From positions 1-21,266 of IMG/VR virus record IMGVR_UViG_3300009505_000082: a stretch of 21,266 nt of DNA; one strand, given 5' to 3'. How positions within the stretch are numbered: the first letter of the stretch is position 1; each line of letters begins with the position of its first letter. The translations under genes and the position numbers were made by a program. Below the pieces are notes generated by a model. That model did no database searches. It was not told the DNA's origin and saw only the letters and a list, made by a program, of their open reading frames with translations. This DNA is from a virus. Positions 1-7,739 of the stretch are shown here, piece by piece.

Positions 1-596
1 GAGTCATCTCCAAATACAGATCCCTGTAAGTCACCTTCGGTAATTGCACCAGGTACTGATGTGCCAAACGCACCTTTATATCTTGCGCCTGAAACATAAA
101 TTACATTTCCGGATATACCGCTTGGTAAATTATTACCAATAAAGTGTAGTACTCCACTTTGGTAATCAAAAAACCACTGATCATCATTGCCGCTACCAGC
201 AGCAAAAATCTGTGAACCTGAGCTTTGAGGATTTGCTGCACCTGCAGAGTCTATATATACCTTAACTTGATATGTACTACCAAATTCAGGAGGTATCCAA
301 TCTGTAATTCCTGTCTTCCATGTTCTATTAGCTGTAGCTGTTGCATCATTAGTAGTTTCTATAGTTTGCAAACCGTTACCGGTATCGTTATAAATTTCAA
401 CTGTAAGGCTACTAGACGACGGAATAACGCTAGGTATAGTTGCTGCTTCAGTCCAAATTTTATCACCACGTATTAATAAAGGACTTGCAATACTTTCGTT
501 GGTAGCATTTTTTATAGAATTTTGATCAGTTTTAGAAACTCCGTAACCTAGTTTCTTCCAAAGGTAATCAATTTTCTGTGTGTCTGTAATTGCCAT
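1..596 (-). CDS. Virion structural protein, C-terminus outside window (partial)
   Basis: An open reading frame runs leftwards from an ATG at 594-596 to the window edge without a stop, about 198 residues. It starts MAITDTQKIDYLWKKLGYG. A good ribosome site (AAGGGA, about 6 nt upstream) lies in the 9-nt gap after the large fibre-like gene, so the two are probably co-transcribed. The residues are Ser/Thr/Gly/Asn-rich and beta-strand-like, with DWIPPEFGSTYQVKVYIDS around residues 100-120 and a WFFDYQSGVLHFIG stretch near 145. That composition fits appendage or fibre-associated proteins of T4-like marine phages. I recognise the style but not an exact family, and the exact role (fibre, baseplate or neck) is not determinable. 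It is truncated by the window, not by mutation. Confidence 0.8.
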   Translation of the reverse strand, partial: MAITDTQKIDYLWKKLGYGVSKTDQNSIKNATNESIASPLLIRGDKIWTEAATIPSVIPSSSSLTVEIYNDTGNGLQTIETTNDATATANRTWKTGITDWIPPEFGSTYQVKVYIDSAGAANPQSSGSQIFAAGSGNDDQWFFDYQSGVLHFIGNNLPSGISGNVIYVSGARYKGAFGTSVPGAITEGDLQGSVFGDD

Positions 597-605
597 CTTT
601 ATCCC

Positions 606-3600
606 TTATGATATACTCAACGCTGTAACTTTTTCATTTGCAGCTAAAGCTATTCGCACTAACACTACATTACCGGTTGCATTGGTCATATTCTCTGTAC
701 CTAGTGTTTGTGTATAAGATCCACTTAGTGAAACACCTGTACCTATTATATCGCCACCTGTTGATGCACATCCATTAGATCCGTTACCACCTGCTCCTGT
801 ATTTGCACCTGGAACGCCGCTGCCTGCATACTGAATGCCGGTATCTAACCAACCGTTGATACTACTTGCACTGTCGATTGCAGTGCCGGGTGCAGCTATC
901 CAAAGACCACTAATGCCTGTTGTACTTGTAATATTAATATTAAAGTTAGCTACAGTTGTTCTTCTAAATGCCATTGTAAAATATTGTGTACCAGTATCGC
1001 TGCTTCTATTAGGCCCTACCGGAAGGTAACCTGTGCTATAGTCGTTTACATTGTGCTCTAATACACCTACTCTAATAGTTGCTTCTTTTGTGCCTACCAC
1101 ACCGGGATCACTTGCTTCTGTGTAAGGATTGTTAGTATAAAAATTTGTAGCGCTATTGAATGTAGGATTGTCAGTTGTATCAGCATTAAAGTCAAATATG
1201 CGCACAGCGTCATCTGAATATGTTGCACCTAAGCTACCACTTACATCGATTGCAATTTCGCTTATACCTGATTGTGATGCTGTGTGTACTGCTATTTTTT
1301 CTGTTTGACTGGAATAACTACCTGAGCCGTTTACATTATAAGCTCTAGAAGTAATTGTTTCTATAGTTCTTACACTAGAAGATGTTAGAGCAATGGTTAA
1401 ATCACCTATAGCATATGGCGTACCGTTGCTAGTGTTTGCATTTGGAATTCCGCCTGTGAGATAACTTACTGTTCCGTCTATATCAGCGTAAGTAAAACTT
1501 TGTCCCGATATAGCATTTTGACTAGTACCTTCGTAATTTGTTCCGCTTACTACTTGCACAACTTGCATTGTATTTCTATAAGTTTGCCCTATAAAATTAT
1601 TTAAAGTTACACCCGAGAGAGTCAGACTAGGATTTCCTGTGTTGTAATAAGGCACACCGCTAATATAACGATATGTGCCTGCTACGTTTTCAGCTAGTGT
1701 TCCGGCCGCTAACGTTGGCGTTGCTGTGACGTCGTCTTTAACAAATTCGATTTTGTTAGTGGAACCTGTTGTGCTATGACTTAATTGATAACTGTTAATG
1801 CCAACCGCTACTCCTGCCGCAGCTTTTGAAACTTGTGCTTTGAATCCAGTATACAAACCTGGATGATATATACTAGTTGCAAAACTTATAGAACTTCCAC
1901 TTGCATTTAGTAAATTATAGTCTTCTTCATCTGTGACGACTAAACTGGTATAGGTACCACTGTTATCAGTGCCATCAAATGTTACAGCACCATCTGCACT
2001 TCCGTTTACATTTGCAGTAAGGATACCAGCATCTGCATCATATGAGTATGTTGATATTACTGAGGATTGAATAGTACCACTTGTACTAGTTGTTCTGCTT
2101 ACACTATCCCCTGCAGATAATGTAGTAGCGCTGGTGTTATCTGTTGCACCACTAGCAAGTAGAGGACTAGTACCAACACTGCCAGTAAAACTTATAGTTT
2201 TTGTGCTTAGTCCGTTTGGAGCTGATATAGCAGGATCATAAACTTTCAATTGTTTTGTAGCAGAAGTGGGTATAACCGCCGGATTAGCAGTTGTATGACT
2301 GGCTAGGGTAAGAGTAAGAGTATCTCTACCAGTGCCGGTGCTAGTGCCACCGGCCCAAGTGTGTTGTAAACGGGATCCAGATACACCGCCGGCTGCTGAA
2401 TCATTAGCAACATTATCTAAACTAGTACCATCACCCCAATTAAATGTATATGTAACATCAGCCATTGTGGTATTTGTAGTTAAATTTTCCATATACAAAT
2501 CGTTATTTTCAATTACATACAGATTATTACCTGATAAACTACTGCCACCTGAGGCGTTTCTATATAGAGCAAAAGCAGCAACAGGGTCTGCTGTGTAGAT
2601 AATTATGTAATCAGTATTTGTAGCAGATGCTTCACTTCCTGTAGTGCCCGACGTAGCATTATTATTATAAGCTCTTACTGTTACTGTGTAAGGACTGCCT
2701 GCATTGCTTGTATAAGTGTGACTTGGTGTAGAATCTGTAGTACCTGTAGTGACGCTACCGTCGCCCCATGTAATGTCATAACGGTTAGAATTACCGTCAA
2801 CAGTTAGAGACAGTGTTACTGTGGTGCCTTCACCGCCAGCTGTGGGCGATCCTGTAAATGATACACTGCGCACAAATGTATTGGTTCTAACATTGTCAAT
2901 TGCTTCGTTTAAACCATCTAAAACGTCTGTAACAAGATCTGTAGCTGTAAAACCTAAGTATGCACCGTCTAGCCAACTATTATCTGTTGGAGTGCCTGCT
3001 AATAAGTCTATTTCAGTACCACTACCGGCAAAGTTGTTTTCTACATAAATTTTTGTTACAAGATCTTGATTTGCTGAAGGCACATACCCTGCGCCTGCTG
3101 TAATTTGTCCGGTAGCTGAAAGAGTTAATCTTTCAGCACCAGCTGTGTAAAAACGTAAAATATCGTCGTCGGCGGTTTGTTCAGCAGTAATATAGGTATC
3201 TTGATCAGTATCTATTACACCACCAATTCCAGTCCACACAGTGCCATTGTAAGCTTCGAATCTAGCATCATCAGTATTGTATCTAATCATACCTTGAGCT
3301 AGTGAACTAGGTCTTTGGGCTGTAGTGCCTACAGGTAAAGTAATTGCACCGTTTGTATCAAATGATACAACTTCAGTTTCACTATCAATAGAACTTACCC
3401 AAATTGTGTTCCAATTTTTAGTAGCAGATCCAAGATTATAAGTCGCCGAAGCATCAGGCACAATATCACTTGTGATTTCTGCATCTAGTGTTATACCATC
3501 AGTATCTGCGTCACCTAATGTAATACTTCCGCCAATGGTAAGGTCGCCAGTAACTTCCATATTGCCACTTACTGTAACTTGATCTGATCCTGTAGTAGGT

Positions 3601-3860
3601 TGTAAAATTAGGTCACCTACAACAGATGATAATGTAGATCCGTCTAACTGTAAATTATCAACAGTGATTTGATCAGATGTTAGATTAGTCGCAAAAAGTG
3701 TGCCAGCTACGTGTAAATCATATCCTGGGGAAGTTGTTTTTACCCCTAGTCTAGAATTAGTAACATCAAAGTAAAGGAGATCTGTTTCTACAGCAAGATC
3801 TACGCCATTACGTAGCAGATTAGATTTTAACAACGGTCCTGATATGCGACCTACAGCCAT
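606..3860 (-). CDS. Large fibre-like virion structural protein with two PKD-like domains
   Basis: A protein of about 1084 residues. I place the start at 3860 (MAVGRISGPLLKSNLLRNG) rather than the in-frame ATG 11 codons upstream. GAGGAG sits about 7 nt before 3860, and MAVGRISGPLLK is the usual opening of such proteins in marine T4-like phages. Residues 1-300 are the repetitive beta-rich N-terminal part, with ITLGDADTDGITLD and a GMIRYNTDDARFEAYNGTVW stretch typical of these fibres. Two PKD/immunoglobulin-like modules follow: WGDGS near 365 with HTY near 381, and WGDGT near 475 with HTW near 500. The remaining ~550 residues are Thr/Ser/Gly-rich, and I see no catalytic motif or S74 chaperone domain. 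The likely role is a tail-fibre or other exposed appendage that contacts the host surface; the assignment to a particular appendage is inference. It is transcribed from a consensus late promoter at 3931-3938. Confidence 0.85.
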   Translation of the reverse strand: MAVGRISGPLLKSNLLRNGVDLAVETDLLYFDVTNSRLGVKTTSPGYDLHVAGTLFATNLTSDQITVDNLQLDGSTLSSVVGDLILQPTTGSDQVTVSGNMEVTGDLTIGGSITLGDADTDGITLDAEITSDIVPDASATYNLGSATKNWNTIWVSSIDSETEVVSFDTNGAITLPVGTTAQRPSSLAQGMIRYNTDDARFEAYNGTVWTGIGGVIDTDQDTYITAEQTADDDILRFYTAGAERLTLSATGQITAGAGYVPSANQDLVTKIYVENNFAGSGTEIDLLAGTPTDNSWLDGAYLGFTATDLVTDVLDGLNEAIDNVRTNTFVRSVSFTGSPTAGGEGTTVTLSLTVDGNSNRYDITWGDGSVTTGTTDSTPSHTYTSNAGSPYTVTVRAYNNNATSGTTGSEASATNTDYIIIYTADPVAAFALYRNASGGSSLSGNNLYVIENNDLYMENLTTNTTMADVTYTFNWGDGTSLDNVANDSAAGGVSGSRLQHTWAGGTSTGTGRDTLTLTLASHTTANPAVIPTSATKQLKVYDPAISAPNGLSTKTISFTGSVGTSPLLASGATDNTSATTLSAGDSVSRTTSTSGTIQSSVISTYSYDADAGILTANVNGSADGAVTFDGTDNSGTYTSLVVTDEEDYNLLNASGSSISFATSIYHPGLYTGFKAQVSKAAAGVAVGINSYQLSHSTTGSTNKIEFVKDDVTATPTLAAGTLAENVAGTYRYISGVPYYNTGNPSLTLSGVTLNNFIGQTYRNTMQVVQVVSGTNYEGTSQNAISGQSFTYADIDGTVSYLTGGIPNANTSNGTPYAIGDLTIALTSSSVRTIETITSRAYNVNGSGSYSSQTEKIAVHTASQSGISEIAIDVSGSLGATYSDDAVRIFDFNADTTDNPTFNSATNFYTNNPYTEASDPGVVGTKEATIRVGVLEHNVNDYSTGYLPVGPNRSSDTGTQYFTMAFRRTTVANFNINITSTTGISGLWIAAPGTAIDSASSINGWLDTGIQYAGSGVPGANTGAGGNGSNGCASTGGDIIGTGVSLSGSYTQTLGTENMTNATGNVVLVRIALAANEKVTALSIS

Positions 3861-3930
3861 AGCTCTCTCCTCACAGGGATCCTGTCCCTCCAACCACCTT
3901 TCATTGCGGGTTGACCACAGTTTGTAATAG

Positions 3931-3938
3931 TATTTATA
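3931..3938 (-). promoter_or_regulatory. T4-type late promoter, exact consensus
   Basis: Read on the minus strand this is TATAAATA followed by CT, an exact match to the T4 late promoter core. It lies 71-78 bases upstream of the chosen start of the fibre-like gene. It faces that gene and sits in the only real gap between it and the 281-aa gene upstream. Confidence 0.8.
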
Positions 3939-3943
3939 AGATT

Positions 3944-4789
3944 TTAGGTATTGTCGACGAGCAGGATGTCAAATGTACAAGTGTATCTGCCGTTGTTAGA
4001 CAGAGTATGCATACGAGCATCAATGTCTGTCTTCTCTGGGAATGATTGAGGTATAGGATATTCTAACTGATATGGTCCGCCCACACCATTTACTTCAGCA
4101 ATGTGTTTGACTTGGAAAGAACCTACACCTCCTGGACGGGCAAACAGTTTGAAACTGCCTGTTGCTGTGCCCTGTGCGGTGACGTCAAGTCGCATTAGGA
4201 AACCTGTCTTGCCTGCTGGTACAGTATAGATACTCATTAAGGTTTGACCAATATCTTCTAGTATCTTTGCTACTGTGGTTGTGCCTGACTTGATTAAGAT
4301 GCGTTCTGAGTTTGGTTCAAAGCTATCAGTACAAGAATAACTTGCTCTAAACACTCGTTTGAAGTTGTTGGTTGTAGTAGCACTTGATCCTGATATAGTA
4401 ACTGTTTCTGTTTGTAATTCGTAGTTGCTGTCCAACCCTTGTATCTCTACTGTATCGCCATTGTGGGCAGTACTAACATTTGCTTCGTTATTTGGCTCAA
4501 CCACAGTCACAGTCAGCACACTGTTAGAGTCAATAGTATTCCAAGGATAAACAGTGTCATTCTCATCCCAGATAGTGCCGTTTGTATTTTGACTCATAGC
4601 AGGAACAGCGCCGAACTTGTGTATCTCCCCAAAACCAGCGGGCAAGTTAATGCTGTTGTACAAGTCACCGCCAATGGTTCTAATCACAGGCTGTCCTACA
4701 GCATTGTAGTCCATAGCTTGAACCAAGTCGTTGGTGTTTGGCTCCGAGCTATGAACATAGTTGGTTGAGTTTGGATTTAGGTTAGGCAT
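3944..4789 (-). CDS. Virion structural protein, 281 aa (conserved type in T4-like marine phages)
   Basis: A 281-residue protein beginning MPNLNPNSTNYVHSSEPN, with a beta-rich, low-Lys composition, no signal peptide and no membrane segment. Segments such as WDENDTVYPWNTIDSN, a TVEIQGLDSNYELQTETVTI strand pair and a C-terminal FDILLVDNT resemble structural (neck, tail or fibre-accessory) proteins of marine T4-like phages, but I cannot name the family. No clear Shine-Dalgarno sequence precedes the ATG. The start is 1 nt past the stop of the upstream 75-aa gene, so translational coupling is likely. It sits between small conserved proteins and the fibre-like gene in one minus-strand block, which supports a virion role. 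Confidence 0.75.
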   Translation of the reverse strand: MPNLNPNSTNYVHSSEPNTNDLVQAMDYNAVGQPVIRTIGGDLYNSINLPAGFGEIHKFGAVPAMSQNTNGTIWDENDTVYPWNTIDSNSVLTVTVVEPNNEANVSTAHNGDTVEIQGLDSNYELQTETVTISGSSATTTNNFKRVFRASYSCTDSFEPNSERILIKSGTTTVAKILEDIGQTLMSIYTVPAGKTGFLMRLDVTAQGTATGSFKLFARPGGVGSFQVKHIAEVNGVGGPYQLEYPIPQSFPEKTDIDARMHTLSNNGRYTCTFDILLVDNT

Positions 4790-4790
4790 A

Positions 4791-5018
4791 TTATGTTGCC
4801 CACGGTCTACCGATTTTTAGCCCACCGGTATTGGCATTGTCTATTAGACTATTGTCTGTGTCGTACTTGGTAGGTAGTTGGTTAATGTCTGCTGTGACAT
4901 CTGCGTAGCGACCTGGCTCTACTACATTGCGAGCTGCTCTGTCTGCGTTAGCTTGTGCGAGTTTTGCTTCTTGTCTTAGTTTTTTGTTTGCTAGTGTTGA
5001 GATACCGTTAGCTGCCAT
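4791..5018 (-). CDS. Small conserved phage protein, 75 aa
   Basis: Begins MAANGISTLANKKLRQEAKL. The first ~35 residues form a Lys/Ala/Arg-rich, probably helical stretch; the rest is polar (VVEPGRYADVTADINQLPTK, ending IGRPWAT). AGGAG lies about 7 nt upstream of the ATG. The first 11 nt overlap the 3' end of the 96-aa gene, and the stop is one base before the 281-aa gene, so the three are translationally coupled. Proteins with this look are common beside structural genes in marine T4-like phages. The function is unknown; a minor virion or assembly role is inferred from context only. Confidence 0.75.
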   Translation of the reverse strand: MAANGISTLANKKLRQEAKLAQANADRAARNVVEPGRYADVTADINQLPTKYDTDNSLIDNANTGGLKIGRPWAT

Positions 5019-5298
5019 TGTATGCTCCTGGGTCTTTTACTCTAATGTCAGCTGAGTGCTTAGGACCGTTAACCCCGCCGCCAGCGTGAACTGTTACTGC
5101 CGATACCGGCGCAACGTGTTCGTCTGGAGAATTGTCATAACCTCTATTAGGATCATTAAGCAGAGAAAATATCTGTTTAAATCGACTTGGCTCTGCGTCA
5201 CAAGGAGAAGCAGCTTCGACTTCTGTCGGCTGCTCTTCCTGCGTTTCTAAGCGATCAATAACGTCAAGTACTGAACGTACTATGTCTGTAGCTTTCAT
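5008..5298 (-). CDS. Small conserved phage protein, 96 aa
   Basis: Begins MKATDIVRSVLDVIDRLETQ: a short amphipathic helix followed by an acidic linker. The C-terminal half (ending HSADIRVKDPGAYNGS) has a Gly-rich turn, VTVHAGGGVNGPKHSADIRV, a pattern I associate with small proteins near structural genes of marine T4-like phages. A Shine-Dalgarno CAGGAG is about 8 nt upstream of the ATG, and a late-promoter-like GCTAAATA lies at 5319-5326. It overlaps the next gene by 11 nt. The opening MKATDIV loosely resembles the leader shared by the plus-strand genes but lacks an early (I/L)xE. Function unknown. Confidence 0.72.
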   Translation of the reverse strand: MKATDIVRSVLDVIDRLETQEEQPTEVEAASPCDAEPSRFKQIFSLLNDPNRGYDNSPDEHVAPVSAVTVHAGGGVNGPKHSADIRVKDPGAYNGS

Positions 5299-5318
5299 TA
5301 CATACTCCTGTATGTAAC

Positions 5319-5326
5319 TATTTAGC
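5319..5326 (-). promoter_or_regulatory. Late-promoter-like element GCTAAATA
   Basis: The minus-strand reading is GCTAAATA followed by G, 6/8 to TATAAATA. The same octamer occurs at 5598-5605 and 10491-10498 on the plus strand. It is 21 nt upstream of the 96-aa gene and faces it. Confidence 0.5.
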
Positions 5327-5329
5327 TAC

Positions 5330-5521
5330 TTACTTTTCTGTATGAGTAACAAACTCAAGACTACCGTCGATGCCTTCGCGGTACTTGAGGAAATTGCTTT
5401 CAACTAGTCGCATCACAGCATCTTCGATGCCTGATTTACGACCTTCTGCTCGGCCAACAAAGTAGCCGACAGCAATTAGAATAACAAAAAGCGAAAGTTC
5501 AAAAATTCCAATGGTAAACAT
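5330..5521 (-). CDS. Small single-pass membrane protein, 63 aa
   Basis: Begins MFTIGIFELSLFVILIAVGY. Residues 3-22 form one hydrophobic membrane segment, followed by FVGRAEGRKSGIEDAVMRL and a short charged cytoplasmic-type tail ending THTEK. The positive charges just after the helix suggest the C-terminus stays inside. AGAGGA lies 6 nt upstream of the ATG. It is the first minus-strand gene from the divergent promoter region. Small single-span proteins of this kind are frequent in marine phages; whether it is lysis-related (spanin or holin partner) or structural cannot be told. Confidence 0.72.
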   Translation of the reverse strand: MFTIGIFELSLFVILIAVGYFVGRAEGRKSGIEDAVMRLVESNFLKYREGIDGSLEFVTHTEK

Positions 5522-5551
5522 GTGTAGTCCTCTTTGTGTATTTGCTAACTG

Positions 5552-5559
5552 TATTTACT
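5552..5559 (-). promoter_or_regulatory. Late-promoter-like element AGTAAATA, leftward
   Basis: The minus-strand reading is TATAGTAAATACAG, in which AGTAAATA matches the 3' six bases of the T4 late core. It is 31 nt before the 63-aa gene. It is paired with a rightward element at 5598-5605, so the region between 5522 and 5632 is a divergent late promoter region. Confidence 0.5.
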
Positions 5560-5597
5560 ATAGCATCACTATTTTAGATGTCAACCATTTTCTCAAC

Positions 5598-5605
5598 GCT
5601 AAATA
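5598..5605 (+). promoter_or_regulatory. Late-promoter-like element GCTAAATA, rightward
   Basis: GCTAAATACC lies 28 nt upstream of the 70-aa gene, with a strong AAGGAGG ribosome site between them. It is the rightward partner of the divergent pair. Confidence 0.55.
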
Positions 5606-5632
5606 CCTATAGAGCACAAGGAGGACAAACTT

Positions 5633-5845
5633 ATGACTCTTAAAAAACTTTCCCTAGATTTAGAATTAGGCCAAGAAATACTAGTTGGCAAGAATAACGA
5701 GCGTGCCAAGATCACTAAGATCGAATATCACGAAAAGACTGGAGTCGTATCGTTAAACACTACACGTGGTCCGAGAACTGCGTTAACGTTTAAATTATGT
5801 CCGGATCACGAATCAAGTTCAAGTGCAGCAGACAAGTACAGATAA
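5633..5845 (+). CDS. Small conserved protein of unknown function, 70 aa
   Basis: Begins MTLKKLSLDLELGQEILVGK. It is a mixed, beta-strand-rich small protein with alternating hydrophobic residues (AKITKIEYHEKTGVVSLNTT) and a polar Ser-rich tail. An SH3-like small barrel is possible but unproven. The AAGGAGG site about 8 nt upstream of the ATG is one of the strongest ribosome sites in the window. It ends 8 nt before the next start. Unlike its downstream neighbours it lacks the M(K/R)I-x-E leader. Confidence 0.7.
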   Translation: MTLKKLSLDLELGQEILVGKNNERAKITKIEYHEKTGVVSLNTTRGPRTALTFKLCPDHESSSSAADKYR

Positions 5846-5848
5846 ATA
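5841..5848 (+). promoter_or_regulatory. Late-promoter-like element GATAAATA overlapping the previous stop
   Basis: GATAAATAAT overlaps the stop codon of the 70-aa gene. If it works like a T4 late promoter (core at about -13 to -6), transcription would start at about 5854, the A of the next gene's ATG. That would give a leaderless mRNA. The identical octamer is at 16259-16266. Confidence 0.5.
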
Positions 5849-5853
5849 ATATT

Positions 5854-6093
5854 ATGAAAATACGTGATATTATTGAAAAGACAGACAAAGCATACTGTAA
5901 CGACACTCCTCCGTCTAAGATGGGAGCAAGCGACTTAGCCAGCTGTAAGTCACAGGGACTTGTGTCTCGCACATCAAAAGGCAAGCCTAAAACTTATCTA
6001 AACGCTGACGGCAAGCGTGTTCCGGTTAAAGGCAAATTAAAAAGTCAGCAGTACGGCAACGAAAACGGCCCGTCGGAAACCAATACAGGATAA
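5854..6093 (+). CDS. Small basic protein with capsid-targeting-like leader, 79 aa
   Basis: I take the start at 5854 (MKIRDIIEKTDKAYCND). The in-frame ATG at 5797 would overlap the upstream gene and lose the shared leader at the N-terminus. The leader MKIRDIIE has the I-x-E pattern at residues 6-8. The rest has Cys at about 15 and 31 and a run of Lys/Gly-rich turns (SRTSKGKPKTYLNADGKRVP), basic overall until the polar tail. No Shine-Dalgarno sequence precedes the ATG; the closest element is the late promoter at 5841-5848. A sense AAGG overlapping its stop serves the next gene. The function is unknown. Its leader groups it with the putative head-packaged proteins; that is inference. Confidence 0.7.
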   Translation: MKIRDIIEKTDKAYCNDTPPSKMGASDLASCKSQGLVSRTSKGKPKTYLNADGKRVPVKGKLKSQQYGNENGPSETNTG

Positions 6094-6097
6094 GGTA

Positions 6098-6874
6098 ATG
6101 AAGATACGTGAGCTAGTAAATGAATCACCTTTGCTTAAGAATACGGGCAGTTATAATCCTAACGAAGCTAGCGCAGTTAAAAAAGTACAAACTGCGCTAC
6201 AGCGCAAGGGATATGATGTAGGCCCAACGGGCGTTGATGGCAAGTACGGTCCTCGAACCGAAGCAGCAGTGCGCAAATTCCAAACAGACAATAACTTACA
6301 AGTTGATGGCATAGTAGGGCCTGACACACGCAACGCACTCGGTGTTGCTTCTGTAAAAACACTTGATCCTGATAGTCAAGTGGGATTTTTCGGTGATCCG
6401 TCGGTAGGCTTAGATCTAGTAAGTAAGTCTAATGATGTGTCAGGCGACGCAATAGACATAGCAGCGACTTTGATAAAAGAGTTTGAAGGTTATTATTCTA
6501 AAGCATACTGGGATTATAAGCAGTATTCAATCGGGTACGGTTCAAAGGCAAAAAGCAAAAATGAAGTGATCGATAAGCCGGAAGCTATGCGCAGGCTTAA
6601 ACAAGAAATGAAACAAGCTCAACAAAACGTGCTAGGTATTATGAAAAAAGGCAACTACAATTGGAGCAGTAAACAAGTAGCAGCACTAATTAGTTTTGCC
6701 TATAACATTGGTAGCATAAACCAACTTACAGCTAACGGCACAAGGGACGACGCAACTATATTAGCTAAGATACCTCAATATCGCAAAGCCGGCGGTAAAG
6801 TGTTAAGCGGTCTAGTAAAACGCAGAACCAAAGAAGCAGAAGTTTTTAAACAAGGTATGACAAATGAGAATTAA
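6098..6874 (+). CDS. Peptidoglycan-binding / GH24 lysozyme with capsid-targeting-like leader
   Basis: A muramidase that would cleave the MurNAc-GlcNAc bond of peptidoglycan. Residues 1-9 are MKIRELVNE, the shared leader. Residues ~24-82 are a PG_binding_1 module (VQTALQRKGYDVGPTGVDGK, then YGPRTEAAVRKFQ and VDGIVGPDTRNAL). Residues ~118-252 are a GH24 (T4 lysozyme/P22 endolysin type) domain. E130 in EFEG and D139 keep the 9-residue spacing of T4 lysozyme E11 and D20, followed by SIGYGS, ALISFAYNIGS and GLVKRRTKEAEVF. There is no signal peptide or SAR segment. It overlaps the next gene by 11 nt and is followed by another wall-lytic enzyme. It may be a lysis endolysin, but the leader raises the possibility that it is carried in the virion and acts at entry. 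Confidence 0.88.
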   Translation: MKIRELVNESPLLKNTGSYNPNEASAVKKVQTALQRKGYDVGPTGVDGKYGPRTEAAVRKFQTDNNLQVDGIVGPDTRNALGVASVKTLDPDSQVGFFGDPSVGLDLVSKSNDVSGDAIDIAATLIKEFEGYYSKAYWDYKQYSIGYGSKAKSKNEVIDKPEAMRRLKQEMKQAQQNVLGIMKKGNYNWSSKQVAALISFAYNIGSINQLTANGTRDDATILAKIPQYRKAGGKVLSGLVKRRTKEAEVFKQGMTNEN

Positions 6875-7739
6875 AGATATCGTAAGCGAAGACAACCGCG
6901 ACGAAGCTAAGAAAATAATACAGCAGATAAACGATTTGAATAACATACCAGGACTAAGTGGCATACAGTTTGACGATGAGGGCGAATTCGTTGATGACGC
7001 TACGTATAAGTCAAGAAACATAGAGCCAGCTGAACCTAAAGAATTAACTCCGCTACAAAAGCAAAGACAAGTTGGACAAAGCCGCAGTAACATAGGGCAG
7101 TGGGCACTTCGCACTACTGACCATGACGCATTTACAATCATTGCTAAAGCTAACTTCTTAATGACCAACTTCCATACCAAAGGTAACGACTTTGACCCAC
7201 GCTTCGCAAACTATGAAGGCTTTATCAGTCTAGGTCGAGGCAAGAACAACGTATATCAACGAAGCATGAAGGACGGTGGAGTAACTATGGTTCTTGACGT
7301 AAACAAAATGAGACAGATACGTGGAGCAAAGTACAGCCAAGCATTTGTTTACGGTACGTACGACAAAAAAACCAAAAAATTAGAACCAGCGAAAACAGCT
7401 TCGCAAACTCCTAGCGGTATGTCGTTTATAGACGAAGCAGAGCATAGAATGTATTTTAAGAGTCAATTTGTTGATGACTGGCACAAATACATAAAAGAAA
7501 TACATTTCAATATGCCAACGGAAAACGGCAAGCCAGCAAGTCATTTGATCAAAGCAGAAGAGATAGCAAGAGACTACGCTGACAAGTTCAACATAAAATA
7601 TTTTGTATACAAAGATCGATCTGCTTACAATATGCTAGCCAAAGGTTATGCTATGAGTAGCAAGGCAATTAAAAAAGCAGGTGGTCTAGCTAAACTGTTT
7701 GCGTTTGTATTTTCCCGAGGTAAGGTAAAGCTAAAATGA
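6864..7739 (+). CDS. Possible ADP-ribosyltransferase-like protein with capsid-targeting-like leader
   Basis: A 291-residue protein. The leader is MRIKDIVSE, followed by an acidic linker to ~80. The core (80-215) has a series I associate with ART/PolyVal-type folds: LRTTDHDAFTIIAKANF, then FISLGRG (120-126), VTMVLDVNKM (140-149), EAEHRMYF (191-198) and KYIKEIHF (208-215). In such folds the Arg in the first strand, the Ser/Gly-Arg strand and the Glu of EAExR shape the NAD site. T4 packages and injects its own ART, Alt, through a capsid-targeting sequence, which makes this combination meaningful. The Lys-rich C-terminus (SRGKVKLK) is basic. The fold call is by eye and unsearched. The alternative is a conserved phage protein of another fold. 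It overlaps neighbours on both sides (11 nt and 4 nt). Confidence 0.75.
   Translation: MRIKDIVSEDNRDEAKKIIQQINDLNNIPGLSGIQFDDEGEFVDDATYKSRNIEPAEPKELTPLQKQRQVGQSRSNIGQWALRTTDHDAFTIIAKANFLMTNFHTKGNDFDPRFANYEGFISLGRGKNNVYQRSMKDGGVTMVLDVNKMRQIRGAKYSQAFVYGTYDKKTKKLEPAKTASQTPSGMSFIDEAEHRMYFKSQFVDDWHKYIKEIHFNMPTENGKPASHLIKAEEIARDYADKFNIKYFVYKDRSAYNMLAKGYAMSSKAIKKAGGLAKLFAFVFSRGKVKLK

Noticed and set aside
225-476. Plus-strand frame within the partial structural gene
   Set aside because: A Cys-rich, unlikely protein opposite a well-supported minus-strand coding frame.
3861-3893. N-terminal extension of 11 codons on the fibre-like gene
   Set aside because: The ATG at 3860 has GAGGAG at good distance and opens with the recognisable MAVGRISGPLLK; the extension has a Cys/Glu-rich sequence unlike it, made from the ribosome-site region.
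4439-4768. Plus-strand 109-residue frame
   Set aside because: Antisense to the 281-aa gene, with no ribosome site and atypical composition.
5797-5853. Longer start for the 79-aa gene
   Set aside because: It overlaps the 70-aa gene and reads through the late promoter; the shared M-K-I leader begins at 5854.
6812-7180. Minus-strand 122-residue frame
   Set aside because: Antisense to the ART-like gene; Ser/Cys/Leu-rich shadow of codons with strong third-position bias.
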